64,000 nucleotides of DNA from assembly GCA_007922195.1 (NCBI GenBank), contig ML681963.1, forward strand, positions 59,942,793 through 60,006,792, written 5' to 3'. The translations under genes were made by a program, and so were the position numbers. The notes under the pieces are model-generated. The model worked only from the letters and a program-made list of their open reading frames with translations, had not been told where the DNA came from and did not search any database. The stretch is from Podocnemis expansa. Taxonomy: Eukaryota > Chordata > Testudines > Podocnemididae. Shown here one piece after another: positions 47,408 through 58,879 of the stretch; position 1 is the first letter of the stretch; the number at the start of each line of letters is the position of its first letter.

Positions 47408-47757
47408 TGAGTTACTACAGTGAATGGCTTCCCAGGTTTCTGGCTGATGGATTTTACCAACGTGCTAAGGTCTAATTGAGTACCAGATTCCAGGGTGGAG
47501 GGGAATTCCCCCATCCCCTGTCCAGTTGGCAGAGATCTTCGGGTGTTTTTGCCTTCCACTGCAGTGTGGGGCATGGGTCACTTGTTGGTTTGAACAAGAG
47601 TAAATAATGGTGGAGTCTCTGCAACTTGAAGTCAGCTTTAAATCATGAGTTGGGGACATCAATACTTCAGCTAGAGTTTATGGGTCTATTTCAGAAGTGG
47701 GTAGATGAGATTCTGTGGCTTTCAATGTGCAGAACATCAGACTAGGTCAGGAGTGGG

Positions 47758-48312
47758 CAATAAAATTGCCAGGTGGGCCAGTGGCTGTGGTGGAGAGCCT
47801 GGCCTGGAACTGGGGGATAAGCAGGAGGATAGGGGTGTGTAGGAGGGGTGTGGAGGTGGGGGGAGGCCAGAGGGGGAGCTGTTGAGAGCTGTTCAGGAAG
47901 GGCCAAAGTGGGGGGCTCAGTGCCAGCTGGGGGGGAGCAGAAGAGGGCAGTGTCGTCTCTGCCCTAGAGCAGCACTGTGCCAGGTGGGGGATGTGGAAGG
48001 TGGCAGCAGAGTCCCAGATGGCCACAGCCCTGAAGTGGTGCCATGTTGGCTTGGGGAAGAAGAAGGGGACAGCTCTGGCCCTGAAGGAGCACTGCACTGG
48101 CTGGGGGAAGTGGAATGGGGCAGTCCAGCCCCAGTCCCAGAGCCACACCAAGCCAGCTGGGGGAAGTGAAAGGGGGCAGTGCAGCCCCAGTTTTGGAGCA
48201 GCGCAGTACTGGCCTGGAGATGGGGGGTGGGATGGAGGGCTGGGGCAGAGGGCTGGATGGTGACCTCTGGTGGGCCAGATCCAGCCCACAGACTGTATTT
48301 TGCCCACCCCTG
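47758..48312. mobile_element. hAT-type element (CAGGAGTGGGCAA family)
   Basis: The ends CAGGAGTGGGCAA and TTTGCCCACCCCTG are inverted. Flanks GACTAGGT (47750-47757) and GAGTAGGT (48313-48320) agree at 7 of 8. Removal restores the CR1 3' UTR. Inside are several repeats of CTGGGGGAAGTGGAA-like units of about 60-70 bp. Confidence 0.9.
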
Positions 48313-48361
48313 GAGTAGGTGATCACAGTAGTCCCTTCCGGCTTTAGAGTCCATAAGTAAT

Positions 48362-50278
48362 TATTGAGCACTTATGGAGGAGAGGGGAGGCCCAAGAAGA
48401 CTAAAGAGAGGCAAACATAGTACCTGTCTTTAAAAAGGAGAAGGAGGACTCTGGGAATTATAGACCAATCAGGCTAACTTTGATACCAGAAAAAATACCA
48501 GAACAAATTATTAAAAAATCAGTTTGTAAACACCTACAGTACAATAAGATTATAAGGAACAGCCAGGATGAATTTGTCAAAAACAAGTTATGCCAAAACA
48601 ACTCTATTTCCTTTTTTGATAGGTTTATTGGACTACTAGGGGATGGAGGAAAGCAATAGATGTGATTTATCTTGATAGTAAGGCTCTTGATACAGTCCCA
48701 CATGGTATTCTCATTAAAAAACTAGGAGTATGTTGTCTAGATGAAACTGCTGTCAGGTGGGTGCAAAACTGGTTAAAAGACTGTAGTCAGAGTAGTTACT
48801 AATGGTTCAGTACCAGTCTGGGAAGATATATCTAGTGGGAGGGCCATCCTTAACGGGGGGCAGAAGGGGCAGCCACCCTAGGCCCCGCGCTTTTGGGAGC
48901 CCCATGAAGGTGCCTCGCCTCCCCCCCCATTCTGGAGACCAGGCGAGCGGGCAAAGGCCAGTTCACCACCGCAGCGCCACTGCCAGTCCACCGCCCCACC
49001 AAGCGCGCTGCTCTGGGCTCTGTGCTGGAGCAGTGGGCAGGGGGCGGGAGGCAGCGTGGAGCCGGTATCACTGCCCCCCCGCCTCCTCCCTGCTGCTTTG
49101 GCAGGGAGCCCAGAGCAGCATGCATTGTGGGGGGGGGGGGGAACCAGCAGCACTGTGGTGGCAGACTGTCCTTTTGCCCATTCACCTGGTCCCTGGCATG
49201 GGGGGGCAGTGCAGGGGTCTGCCCCTCCCCTGGGTCGGCCGGCCTTGCCTGCAGTGTGGGGGGTTGGAGAGGGCCCTGCGGAGGGTGATTCACCCTGGGC
49301 CCCACACCCCTAGGCGTCCCTCCAGGGACATCTCTGTCTAGCAGGGTCCTGCAAGGGTCAGTCCTGGGTCCAGCACTATTCCATATTTTCATTAATAACT
49401 TGGATAAAGGAGGGGAGAGTTTGCTTCTAAAATGTGCAGATGACACCAAGCTGAATGGGACTGCAAACATTGTAGAGGACAGGATTAGAATTCATAATGA
49501 CTTTGACAATTTGGAAATTTGGTCTGAAATCAACAAGATGAAATTAAAAAGACAAATTCATGTACTTCACAGAGGAAGGAAAAACCCCGTGCATAACTAC
49601 AAAATGGGGAGTAACTGGCTAGGTGGTATTCCTGCTGAAAAGGATTTTGTGGTTATAGTGAATCACAAATTTAATATGAGTCAACAATGTGATGCAACAG
49701 CAAAAAATGCTGATATCATTCTTGGGTGTGTTGTTTGTAAGATACAGGAGTTGTCCTGCTCTTCTCAGCACTGATGAGGCCTCAGCTGGAGAAGTGTGCC
49801 CAGTTTTGGCTGCCACACTTTAGGAAAGAAAGAATTGGAGAGAGTCCAGAGGAGAGGGGGGAAAATGCTAAAGGTTTAGAAAATCTAATTTTTGAGGAAA
49901 GGTTTTTAAAAAATTGGCATGTTTAGTCTTGAGAAAAGAAGACTGACGGGTGAGTTGGTAACAGGGCTGTCAATAAAGAGGATGGTGGTCAGTTGACCAT
50001 TTCCACTGAAGGTAGGACCAAAAATAATGGGCTTAATCTGCAGCAAGGGAGATTTTAGGTTAGCTATTAGAAAAAACTGGCTAACAATAAGGGTAGTTAA
50101 GCTCTGGAATAGGCAGCTTCCAAAGGAGATTGTGGAATTCTCATCATTAGCAGTTTTTAAGAACAAGTTGGATCAACATCTGGCAGAGGTGATCTAAGTT
50201 TACTTGATTCTGCCCCAGTGCAGAAAGCTCAACTTGATGACCAGTAAAGCACCCATTGAACCCTACTTTCTATAACTC
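48362..50278 (+). mobile_element. CR1 LINE fragment (RT to 3' end)
   Basis: The copy begins within the RT (CTTTAAAAAGGAGAAGGAG, then a Cys/Asn-rich palm region) and continues after the insertion at 48839-49336 with ALFHIFINNLDKGGE, CADDTKLNGTA, GRKNPVHNYKMG and NMSQQCDATAKNADIILGCV. CADDTKL is the CR1 form of the catalytic A/FADD box with its two Asp intact. Frames are interrupted by several stops. It is a dead copy in the plus orientation. Confidence 0.8.
48839..49336. mobile_element. GC-rich hAT-type element, family B
   Basis: The left end GAGGGCCATCCTTAAC matches the 19197 element. The right end is GGGACATCTCTG. Flanks TCTAGTGG and TCTAGCAG agree at 6 of 8. It interrupts the CR1 RT directly before the motif that reads ALFHIF. 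Confidence 0.78.
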
Positions 50279-50329
50279 TTTTTCACTAAGCTCATTGCAG
50301 AGTGAAGGAAAAAAATCATGCCTCAGCCT

Positions 50330-50749
50330 CAGGGCCAGTCCGCCCATAGAGGCGACCTACATGGCCGCCTAGGGCGCCGGACAATAGGGATGCTCCCCAA
50401 GGGCTGTTGTTGGGGGGAGTGAGAGATGCACTCACCCTGGCCCCCCATGGCCTTGCTGTCTCCCTCCCTCTCCCTGCTGCCTTCACTGCGGAGCTGAAGG
50501 CAGCAGGGAAAGGGGGGATTCAAGCACAAAACTGGTTGCCCTGACCTGGGACAGGGAACAGCCAGCTCAGGGGCAGAGCGGGCCAACTCAGAGGCTGGCC
50601 TTTGCTCTCTCGCCCCTCCCCTAGACTGACTGTTCTGCCCTGGGGTTGGGGAGCGCAGGCCAATAAGCAGGGTGGGAGAGAGGAGCCCAGCCCCTGAACC
50701 AATCTGCTCCGCCCCTGGGGGGGCACCAAAAAACCTCAGGCCAGCCCTG
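50330..50749. mobile_element. GC-rich hAT-type element, family D
   Basis: The ends CAGGGCCAGTCCGCCC and CCTCAGGCCAGCCCTG are imperfect inverted repeats. A perfect 8-bp duplication CTCAGCCT lies at 50322-50329 and 50750-50757. It lies in apparently unique DNA between CR1 and the DIRS fragment. Confidence 0.93.
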
Positions 50750-50845
50750 CTCAGCCTGGATTATTTGTAGTATGGTTAGCCTGGTGTACACCTGTGGTAT
50801 GGCAGTTGCTTTTTGTGTGGGAGGGAAGCTGCAGCAGAAGGACTG

Positions 50846-51477
50846 ATTCTTCTTCAAGTGCTGCTCACATCCACTCTGATACAAGTATCTACGTGCCACA
50901 GCACACGGATGTCCAGAAGCCTTTTTGCCTAGCCTGCCTCTGTAGGGTCAGTGGCCAACACCCCCACTGACCTATGTTCCCTATAAGCTGTGCGTGTGTG
51001 CGCACGCACACAGGTTGTGAAACTCACGCACACAGTGAAATAAAGCATGCACAAAAAAAATTCAACAGTGCGAATATCTATATGCTACTTTAAGAAAGCT
51101 GTTTCAAGTAGCATGTTTCAAATAAGGTTTTGTAAATTATAAAATCATTTCCATCACCAAATCAAAATAAAGCTAATATATTATTTGCATCATACACACT
51201 TGCTTTGTTGCACTTGCAAGTTTGACCACACTCACTGGAATGCACACAAATTTGGACACCAGTTCTGACAATTTGCACAAAATAAATTTTTTGCGCACAC
51301 AGCCTACAAAAAATTAGAGGGAACATTGCCTCTGACCTGTACACCTGCACTATATATAGGTGGCCCTGACCCCCCCGTCAGTCCCTTTCTTCTGCCTGTT
51401 GTGACGGTCCTGGAACTGCCTGCTCTTGCAAGCACCTGTCTGTTACTCCGCTTCGACTCTTCCTTCTAAATCTGGAA

Positions 51478-51478
<1 letters not shown>
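50846..51478 (+). mobile_element. DIRS left-end fragment
   Basis: It matches the start of copy 3: TTCTTCTTCAAGTGCTGCTC, GTGCCACAGCACACGG, GGGTCAGTGGCCAACACCCC and TATATAGGTGGCCCTGACCC. It stops in the gag leader at the TATC microsatellite. A CAATGTTCC-family element at 50972-51328 interrupts it. Confidence 0.8.
50972..51328. mobile_element. CAATGTTCC-family DNA transposon
   Basis: The ends CTATGTTCCCTATAAGCTG and ATTAGAGGGAACATTG are inverted. Flanks CCACTGAC (50964-50971) and CCTCTGAC (51329-51336) agree at 7 of 8. A GTGTGTGCGCACGCACAC palindrome follows the left end, and TTGCGCACACAG precedes the right end. The interior is AT-rich and non-coding. Confidence 0.88.

Positions 51479-51523
<45 letters not shown>
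51479..51523. repeat. TATC tetranucleotide microsatellite
   Basis: About eleven uninterrupted TATC units at the broken edge of the DIRS fragment. Confidence 0.95.
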
Positions 51524-51529
51524 ATACTA

Positions 51530-52654
51530 TTAATATTCTCAATGTTGCACACTACACATAGATATAATCTCTTTCCTGAAGAGCTTACAGTGTAAAGGTA
51601 AAAAAGTCCATTTAATGCATCTACTTTATCCCATCTTCTTTTGTAAAAAAACGTTCCCGGTACTATCTCAGAAGGAAGCATCCTTTGAAGAAATGTGCAG
51701 TGGTAACATTATGTTCTCTTATGCTTTTGACATGAAAAATGTCAAATGTAGCATTGAATTTAGTTCCCCCCCATCAACTTTCCCCCTGCCCACCTCTCCA
51801 ATCTATAGTTGTACACATTGATCATTAGTATATTGGGGTGGGGGACAAGGGACACTACCGACTGTGATTTTCACATGGACATTTGATCAGGGTGAGTTTA
51901 AAAAGACTAGCAAAATTGATTAATTAATCAATGTCCTAGAAGGACTGTCTGGAAGTTTATGTGATGGGTAAGTATTGGGAAATGATGCAGAAATTCCCAT
52001 GCACTTGTGTATCTGTTGCTCCTCATGATGAAACCTCCATGCTATAAGAGGAAGCAACACCTCTTGATAACTGAATGTGTCTAATGAAAGAGCAGCTTGT
52101 GTGAGGTGTTTCTGTGATGGGTTTGCAGCATCTTTCCAGTGTCTTTTTAGTTTTTATGGTTTTATTTTTATGTTAGTGAATTGCACATATTTTACAAGTT
52201 ACGGCTTGAAACCTCCTCACGATGGAAGGTTTTTGTCATTTGGAAGGTCTCCACCCTTTTCTTCCCTGGAGATGTGCAATTCTCAGCTGTGTTGGGGCAT
52301 GCCTAAAGAGGCAGATGCAAAGAATCTGGCTAAATCATAAACAATCTGCATATTACCTACAGCTAAATGTTGTTTAAAGGAATGGGGTTCTTACAAGAAT
52401 TCTCATGTACAAAGCATTTAACTAAGACATTCTTTGTTGGATGTATCTTACTAAGCACCTTCTCCATCCACTGACCCTGTAGGTCTTAGTTTGTGTATGA
52501 TGTAAGGAGGTTGCCATGGAAATGCATATATAACATCACAGTAAGCACTGACTTTGCTGCCATGCTATGTACAACCCCAATCGCAAGTGTGGATGCAGCA
52601 CCACTGTGTGATTAAAATCATCTCATCTCCTTTCTGCTGTTAATAAATAAAGGT
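51530..52654. other. Intergenic DNA, no gene seen
   Basis: A likely old SINE-like fragment ends with CCTGAAGAGCTTACAGTGTA near 51575-51600. Nothing else is recognised. Confidence 0.5.
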
Positions 52655-52879
52655 TCTTCTTCAAGCATGCTCACATTATTCAATTACAGGTGTCTATGTG
52701 CTGCAGCGCATAGTTGGCGGGAAAGCTTTTTGCCCTAGCCTGTCAGAGCAGGGTCAGTGGCCAGTGCCCCCTCTGTGCTGCATACATGGCTATAGTTATG
52801 ACCCTGACCCTGACCCGCCTCAGTTGCTTCTTTCCACCCTCAGTGATGGTACTGGAACAGCCCACTCTCGCATTCATGC

Positions 52880-55220
52880 AAGCACCTGTTTCAACTTTAT
52901 GTTCAACCTAGAAGATCTCCTTGCTCATATCGATCCCCTGCGATCGGATAACTCCACCGAGTCTATCCAGCATCCAGAGTCCGAACATTGCTCCAATCTG
53001 CTGCCAACCATGCCGGGCTTCAAACCCTGCACGGTCTGCAGCAAGGCCTTCCCATTGAGTGATCCTCACGAGAAATGCCTGGGTGAGTGCCACTGGGCTG
53101 ATAAATGCTCTATATGTCGCCCTTCACCCAGAAAGACAGAGAGCAGAGGCTGCACACAATGGTCTTGGAGCATGCACTGCAGCCAGTGCCCAGTACATCT
53201 GGGGCACCTAAAGACTCATCAGCACCATGTACCAAGTCGGCACCCAGGCCTCCTCAGCACCTCTGGAATCCTGCTCAAGGTTGGACTCATCACCGATGTG
53301 TTGATGCCAGTCGAGCTCTCCGTTGCCACCACCCTCTTGAGAGAAGGGTCTAGCGTCTGTCCATGCCATCCATGCTGGAGGACTTCGAGGCAGCAAAGGC
53401 TCTCCTACAGCTACCAACCTGCATGCCTCCCAAGCCTACAAAACCTAGAGGCATCCCAGCCTTCTTGTCAAAGGCACTGGCAACCTTGGAGTGTGGCCCA
53501 TCACCAGCACGGCAATCGAGTAAGATCTCATCCACTCCACTAAGGGCTATCCTGGCACCGGGACGTCTCCAATGCACTCTGAGCCAGAGCAAGAAGGGGA
53601 GTACCTGACTTTCTCCCCAGAGACCTCACAGGAGCACTCTGTTCTGCACTCACAAGCATCCAGACATGTGAGGTCCAAGTCTGGCTCCTCTGATGTCTCT
53701 GGCACCAAATCCTGGCACCGATGCTCATCATCGTTCTCAACACCGACCCAGGCAGCCTCAAAGCTGGCAGGGAAGCATCACCGTAACCAGTCTCTAACTC
53801 CACCGTGGTGCAGGAGTTCCTCAATGCAAGCCACCGCGGCACCGACATCAGCCCAATCTACCTCTCTGGCACCAACTAAAGGCAAGAGCTGACCATGCAG
53901 TCACCAGCACAGCACCTATCAGCTGCGGCATGACAGAGACTGTTCCCCAGTATGCTAAGACTCGACACTGTGCTTATTTAGGGAGTGGTCAAGCCAGCAG
54001 ATGGACTGGCTCACACAGGACAAGCCCATAACATCAGGGTCCTCCAGAATACCCTCCTCCACAGCCTCTCACTCCCTGGGGGCCTCTGACAAGGAACTCA
54101 ACCCCGGCACCAGCTAGCCCCAGCACAGTAGATCCTGGGTCCTCTCATCCTCTTCCCCAGATGAGGCTGCTAACCAAAGACCTGTGGCCTATAGGGATGA
54201 CCCCCGTGCCCACCAAGACCTCCTGTGCCATATGGCAGCAAACTTAAACTTAGAGGTAGAGGTCATCAGGGAGGACTTTGACCCCTTCTTTGACGTGGGT
54301 GATGCGGCCCCTCCCACCAGAGTCACTGTTTCCTTCAATGAAGGGTGTACAAAACTGTTTGCCCTCATGAATCCCACCAGTGTCCAAGATGGCCAAATGC
54401 AAATATGTCCCACCAAAAAAATTTGTGTTCCTGTTCTGTCACCCCACACCTGGGTCCCTAGTGGTTGACTCAGTTAACCAAAAGGAGAGGCAGGCACAAC
54501 TGGCCTCCACTCCCAAGAATAAAGAGGCTAAAAAACTGAACCTCCTTTGGGGGAAAGTTTACTCCACCTCAGCCCTCCAACTCAGTATCACCAACTTATG
54601 GAAATCTATGGAGTGGTTCAGAGACCTGGTCCCTTGTGAATACCATAGGGACTATGAGACTTTGGTGGAGGAGGGCATGCTGGCCTCACGCAATGCCCTC
54701 ATGACTTCTTGGAATGTGTCACACATGGCCAGCCATGGTGTAGCCCCATCAATTGCTATGCAGAAGGCTGCCTGGCTGCAGGGGTCTGGCCTGTCACCCC
54801 CAAATGCAGCAGGCCATACAGGACGTCCCCTTTGAGGACACATGCTGTTCGCAGCATCTACGGATTCCAGGCTGCACGGGATGAAGGACTCTAGGGCCAC
54901 CCTGAAGTCCCTGGCCATGTACACACCACAGGTGGCCAGATGTTCCCTTGGGTCCCAACGGACCCATCAGCAGCCTCAGCAGCAGCAGCAACACCAGAAA
55001 CAACAGGGGTCACACCAGAGGCCATACCAACAACCTCAGTGCCAATACAGGGGCCCTAACAGCGATAGAAGCCAGGGAAGGAGGGGATCCAGGCCTCAAT
55101 CTACCAGCCAAATGCCCTGCTGGGGGGTGGCAGTTCCCACCCTGCCAAACAAAAGCAGAGGTTTTGACCCATTGCAAAAGGGCTGCTGCACTCCCACCTG
55201 TCAGACCCCCCTGTAGAAGA
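52880..55220 (+). pseudogene. DIRS gag-like region (copy 4)
   Basis: The zinc-type motif reads FKPCTVCSKAFPLSDPHEKC, then a Cys-containing block ending WADKCSIC (about 53020-53115), and fits the family pattern. The core at 54180-54835 has VIREDFDPFFDVGDAAPP, KYVPPKKFVFLF, DYETLVEEGMLASRNALM and KAAWLQGSGLSPPN. A Gln-rich tract follows at about 54960-55050. Short frameshifts between these pieces make it non-functional. Copies 2 and 3 confirm the order. Confidence 0.7.
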
Positions 55221-55399
55221 ACCACCAAGGCCCGTTTCTACATCTGTGGGCCACCATCACATCAGACCATTGGATACTAGACACGGTAACCAGGGGATAC
55301 GCCATCCAATTCAGATCCAAATCCTGGGACAGAAAATCGCCCCCTCACGCAAGAGTCAGGGACCCATCCCACAATCTGCTGCTGTGAAGGGAATGCAAA

Positions 55400-56760
55400 A
55401 AACTGCTATCCCTAAGGGCAAGAGAAAGAGTCCCAAAAAAAGAACAGGGAAAGGGGTTCTACTCCCATTACTGTCTGGTTCCCAAACCAAATGGCAACCT
55501 GAAACCAATCCTGGACCTCAGGGCCTTAAACAGACACTTAAGGAAAATAAAGTCCCACACAGTTTCTCCCTCACAGATCATCCCTTCCTTAGCTTCTGCA
55601 GACTGGTTTGTGGCCCTCAACCTCAGTGATGCTTATTTCCACATAGTGATAAGAGACGAACACAGAAAGTTCCTCTGTTTCATGGGGGGTGGGACAACAC
55701 TTCCAGTTCACCTCACTTCTGTTCTGTCTATCCCTGGCCCCCAGAGTCTTCACCAAGTGCTGGTGGCTGTGGTAGCCCACCTAAGGAAATGAGGTGTAAG
55801 GATATATCCTTACTTCAAAGGTTAATAAGGGGAAGACCCAAATACCAGGTGCATCATAGCGTCAGGTTAACCAAGCAGCTTTGCAAAAGGTTGGGACCCC
55901 GCATAAACATGGAAAAATCCAAGCTCTCCCTGAAGAGAAAAATAGAGTTTATAGGGGCTTTCCTGGACTTAGTAAAAGGGAGAGCATCCCTGCCCTCATC
56001 AAGATTTCAGTCCATTTGCATCATCATTTCAGAGCTCCATGATGCCCCAATCACTACAAGCAGACTCTGCCTCCAGTTCCTGGGCCACATGACAGCCTCC
56101 ATGTCTGTAATAAGAATGGTCCACCTGAGAACAAGAGCTTTCCAGCTCTGGCTAGCTACGGTCTTCTACCCTTGGCAGCACCCACTGAACAAGGTGTTCT
56201 CCATTCCACCCAAGGTTCTGACGGTACTGGTAGTCTGGCAGGACCCCCAATTTGCTTTCGGGAGGATCTTCAAAAATCTCCAACCCCTCGGTGACCCTGA
56301 TCACTGATGCATAAGACAGAGGTTTGGGGGCCCATATCTAAGGGGGGGTCTGTCAACACAAGGGACCTGGTCACTCAAGGACAGCTCCTCACACATCAAT
56401 GTAAAGGAACTCAGGGCAATTTGCCTGGTATGTGGGATTTTCCTGGACATAGTGAAGGGGAAGATAGTCTAGGTCCTAACGGACAACACAGCAGCCACAT
56501 TCTATACAAACTGCCAAGGTGGGGGGGGCCTGTTCCCCTGCCCTTTGCAGAGAGGCTCTCAACCTCTGGGACCTGGCCCTGAGACACAACTTTACCCCAG
56601 TAGTGGCCCACCTACCCAGGGCAAGCAATGACAAAGCAGACTCACTCAGCAGGGAATTTCTCTCACACCACGAATGGTCCCTGCATGCAGAGACAGTGAG
56701 CTACATTTTCAGACTGTGGGGCACACCCCAAATGGATCCATTCACAACATACCAGAACTG
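55400..56760 (+). pseudogene. DIRS reverse transcriptase / RNase H remnant (copy 4)
   Basis: RT blocks include ALNLSDAYFHIVIRDEHRKF and the thumb-like MEKSKLSLKRKIEFIGAF; the YLDD box near 55805 is lost. RNase H follows at about 56310-56690, ending with a good RASNDKADSLSREFLSHHEW block. Several frameshifts divide it. Confidence 0.75.
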
Positions 56761-57461
56761 GAAGTGTCCTCAGTTCTTTTTGCTCAGGGGACAGGAGAGG
56801 GGCTCACTATCCAGTGCCTTCCTGATCCCATGGGGGGCCTGCTAAGGTATGTGTTTCCTCCAATCCTTCTGATCCATAGGGTCCTTCTAAAGATAAGTAA
56901 AGACGGAGCAAACATAATATTGATAGCTCCGGCCTGGCCCAGACGGCCCTGGTACTCAACACTATGGGACTTATTGATAGCCAACCTTCTTCGCCTTCAA
57001 TAGAGGGTGGACCTGTTGACACAGGAGTCAGGCCACCTACAACACCCAAACCCATGTGTGCTACACCTAACAGTCTGGAGGCTACGTGGCTAAACAAGAC
57101 CAAGAGACATGGCTCAGAAAGGGTCAGAAGGGTACTAGTTGGTAGCAGAAGACCCTCCACCAGGGCTACTTACATCGCTAAATGGAAGCAGTTCTTTTTC
57201 TGGTCCTGGGATAGCTGGATAACCCCAGAGTCAGCCCTATTCCAATCTATACTTGACTACCTCCTAGACAGTAAAGGTAAGGATGTTTTGACCCCTCTCT
57301 CAAGGTACCTTTAGTGGTGATCTCAGCCCCACATGAGAAGGTGCAGGGGTTTCAGTTTTCTCCCACCCCACTTTCACTAGATTCCTAAAAGGAATTAAGA
57401 GGATCTATCTGCAACCCAGAGATTTTACTCTGCAGTGGGACTTAAATGTGGTGCTTCACAG

Positions 57462-58014
57462 CAGGGGCGTCGCTGGCGTTGGGCACGCTGGGGCATGTGC
57501 CCCAGATCCCAATGCCAGTGCCCCGGATCTCTGGCCCAATTGGGCCTTGGATCCGGGGCCTGATCCCTGGCTGGCCGTGGCGGCCTCATCCCCAGCTGGG
57601 GATCTGGGGTCCAGCTGGCCGCCCGGCAAGCCCCACCCCTGGCCAGGGATAGGGCCAGGGGGAGGCCGTGCCGCCGCGTGCAGCTAGGCCACGGTGGGGC
57701 CAGGCCAGAAGCGGCCGCTGGAGGCTGGGCCTGTGCCCACGGCCGCGGGCGGCCAGGTCTCGGATCCCCAGCTGGGGATCCGGGGCCCGGCTGGCCGCCC
57801 ATGGTGGCCCCATCCCCCACCGGGGATCTGGGGCCTGGCTGGCCGCGGGCATGGGCCAGCATCCAGAGGCCTAGCCGCCTGCAGTGGCGCAGCCCCCCCC
57901 CAGCCCTATCCCTGGCCAGGGGGCGGGACCTTCTGGCTGAGGGCAGGGCCTGCCCACTGGAGGCGGGGTCTGGGCCCATCTCCCGGGTCCCTCCCCACCC
58001 CAGCACCGCCTCTG
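57462..58014. mobile_element. GC-rich hAT-type element, family A
   Basis: CAGGGGCGTCGCTGG opposes CCCCAGCACCGCCTCTG. A perfect 8-bp duplication CTTCACAG lies at 57454-57461 and 58015-58022. The interior is packed with degenerate GGGGATCTGGGGCC-type repeats of about 80 bp. Removal rejoins the recombinase sequence. Confidence 0.94.
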
Positions 58015-58606
58015 CTTCACAGCCTAACAGAACCACCATATGAGCCCTTAGACTCTTGCACTCTTTTGGTCCTATCCTGGAAGGTGACCTTCCTGGTAGC
58101 CATAACCTTGGCTAGATGGATATCTGAGCTAAAGGCCCTCTCCTCAGAATCTCCGTATACAAGGTTCTTTATGGACAAGGTGCTACTATGCCCGCATCCA
58201 GCCTTTCTCCCTAAAGTGGCTTCTCCATTCTACCTGAACCAGGACATCTGTCTCCCAATGTTCTTCCCAGACCCTCAGGTTACGGAGAATCAGAGAAGAT
58301 GACACGCTTTAGGTGTGAGGAGAGCACTCCTGGTCTACACTGAGCGTACACGCCCATTCCTCAAGACATCCCAATTATTTGTCGCAGTCGCGGAATGTAA
58401 AAGAGGCCAGCCAGTGACAACTCAGTGTATCTCGGCATGGGTAGTGAACTGTATTAAAGACTGCTAGAGAAGGTCAAACACATCGTCAGGGTGCACTCAG
58501 TGAGAGCACAGGTGTCTTCAATGGCCTTCCTTGCACAGGTCCGGATCCAGGAGATCTGCAGAGCAGCAGTGTGGTCATCAGTACATACGTTTATGACACG
58601 CTGCAC

Positions 58607-58798
58607 CAGGGGTCTCAAACATGCAGCCCCTAAAGCTATTTTCTGCAGCCCGCAATGACACAATCATTACCGATATTTGCAATATCATTGTATAGAAAGG
58701 TTGCAGTGGTGCGGCCCTCGGGCTAATATACTAATCCTCATGCAGCCCTCTACTAGTCCTCATGTGACCCTCGTGGGGATTTGAGTTTGAGATTTCTG
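58607..58798. mobile_element. hAT-type MITE (CAGGGGTCTCAAAC family, second copy)
   Basis: The left end CAGGGGTCTCAAAC is identical to the copy at 2275; the right end GTTTGAGATTTCTG has decayed. The interior also matches that copy (GCAGCCCTCTACTAGTCCTC). Flanks CGCTGCAC and CAGTACAC agree at 5 of 8. It interrupts the recombinase active-site region. Confidence 0.85.
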
Positions 58799-58879
58799 CA
58801 GTACACGCTTGTCCAACAGGCACGAGATGATGTCACGCTGGGCAGGCCATGATCAAAATGGGAAAATGTTTGCAAGGCA

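Larger units (their letters stand above)
44816..48361 (+). mobile_element. CR1 LINE copy, RT C-terminal half to 3' end, with nested inserts
   Basis: CR1 sequence begins by about 45060 with a block followed by DNLHPRI and IANIVP-type remnants. RT remnants continue at 45460-46240, with a PHEKL block after LDSSKLFDTV and the degraded catalytic region near 45840. The 3' UTR runs to 48361 and ends with GATCACAGTAGTCCCTTCCG, the usual CR1 3' region. Inserts are a CR1 tail (45381-45453), a family A element (46478-46853), a PLE fold-back (47055-47407) and a hAT-type element (47758-48312). Every reading frame is broken. Confidence 0.75.
57060..58850 (+). pseudogene. DIRS tyrosine recombinase remnant (copy 4)
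   Basis: N-terminal sequence at 57090-57310 reads SRRPSTRATYIAKWKQFFFW and ILDYLLDSKGK. After the family A insertion, 58045-58300 continues with SWKVTFLVAITLARWISELK and FFPDPQVTENQ. The HxxR region near 58490-58520 reads VHSVRAQVSSMAFLAQV, and the expected Tyr region is split by the MITE at 58607. Frameshifts remain. Confidence 0.78.

Noticed and set aside
52698..53543. Frame of 281 codons that could look like a new Cys-rich gene
   Set aside because: The same Cys motif and flanking terminal repeat occur in DIRS copies 2 and 3, so it is the gag region of DIRS copy 4.
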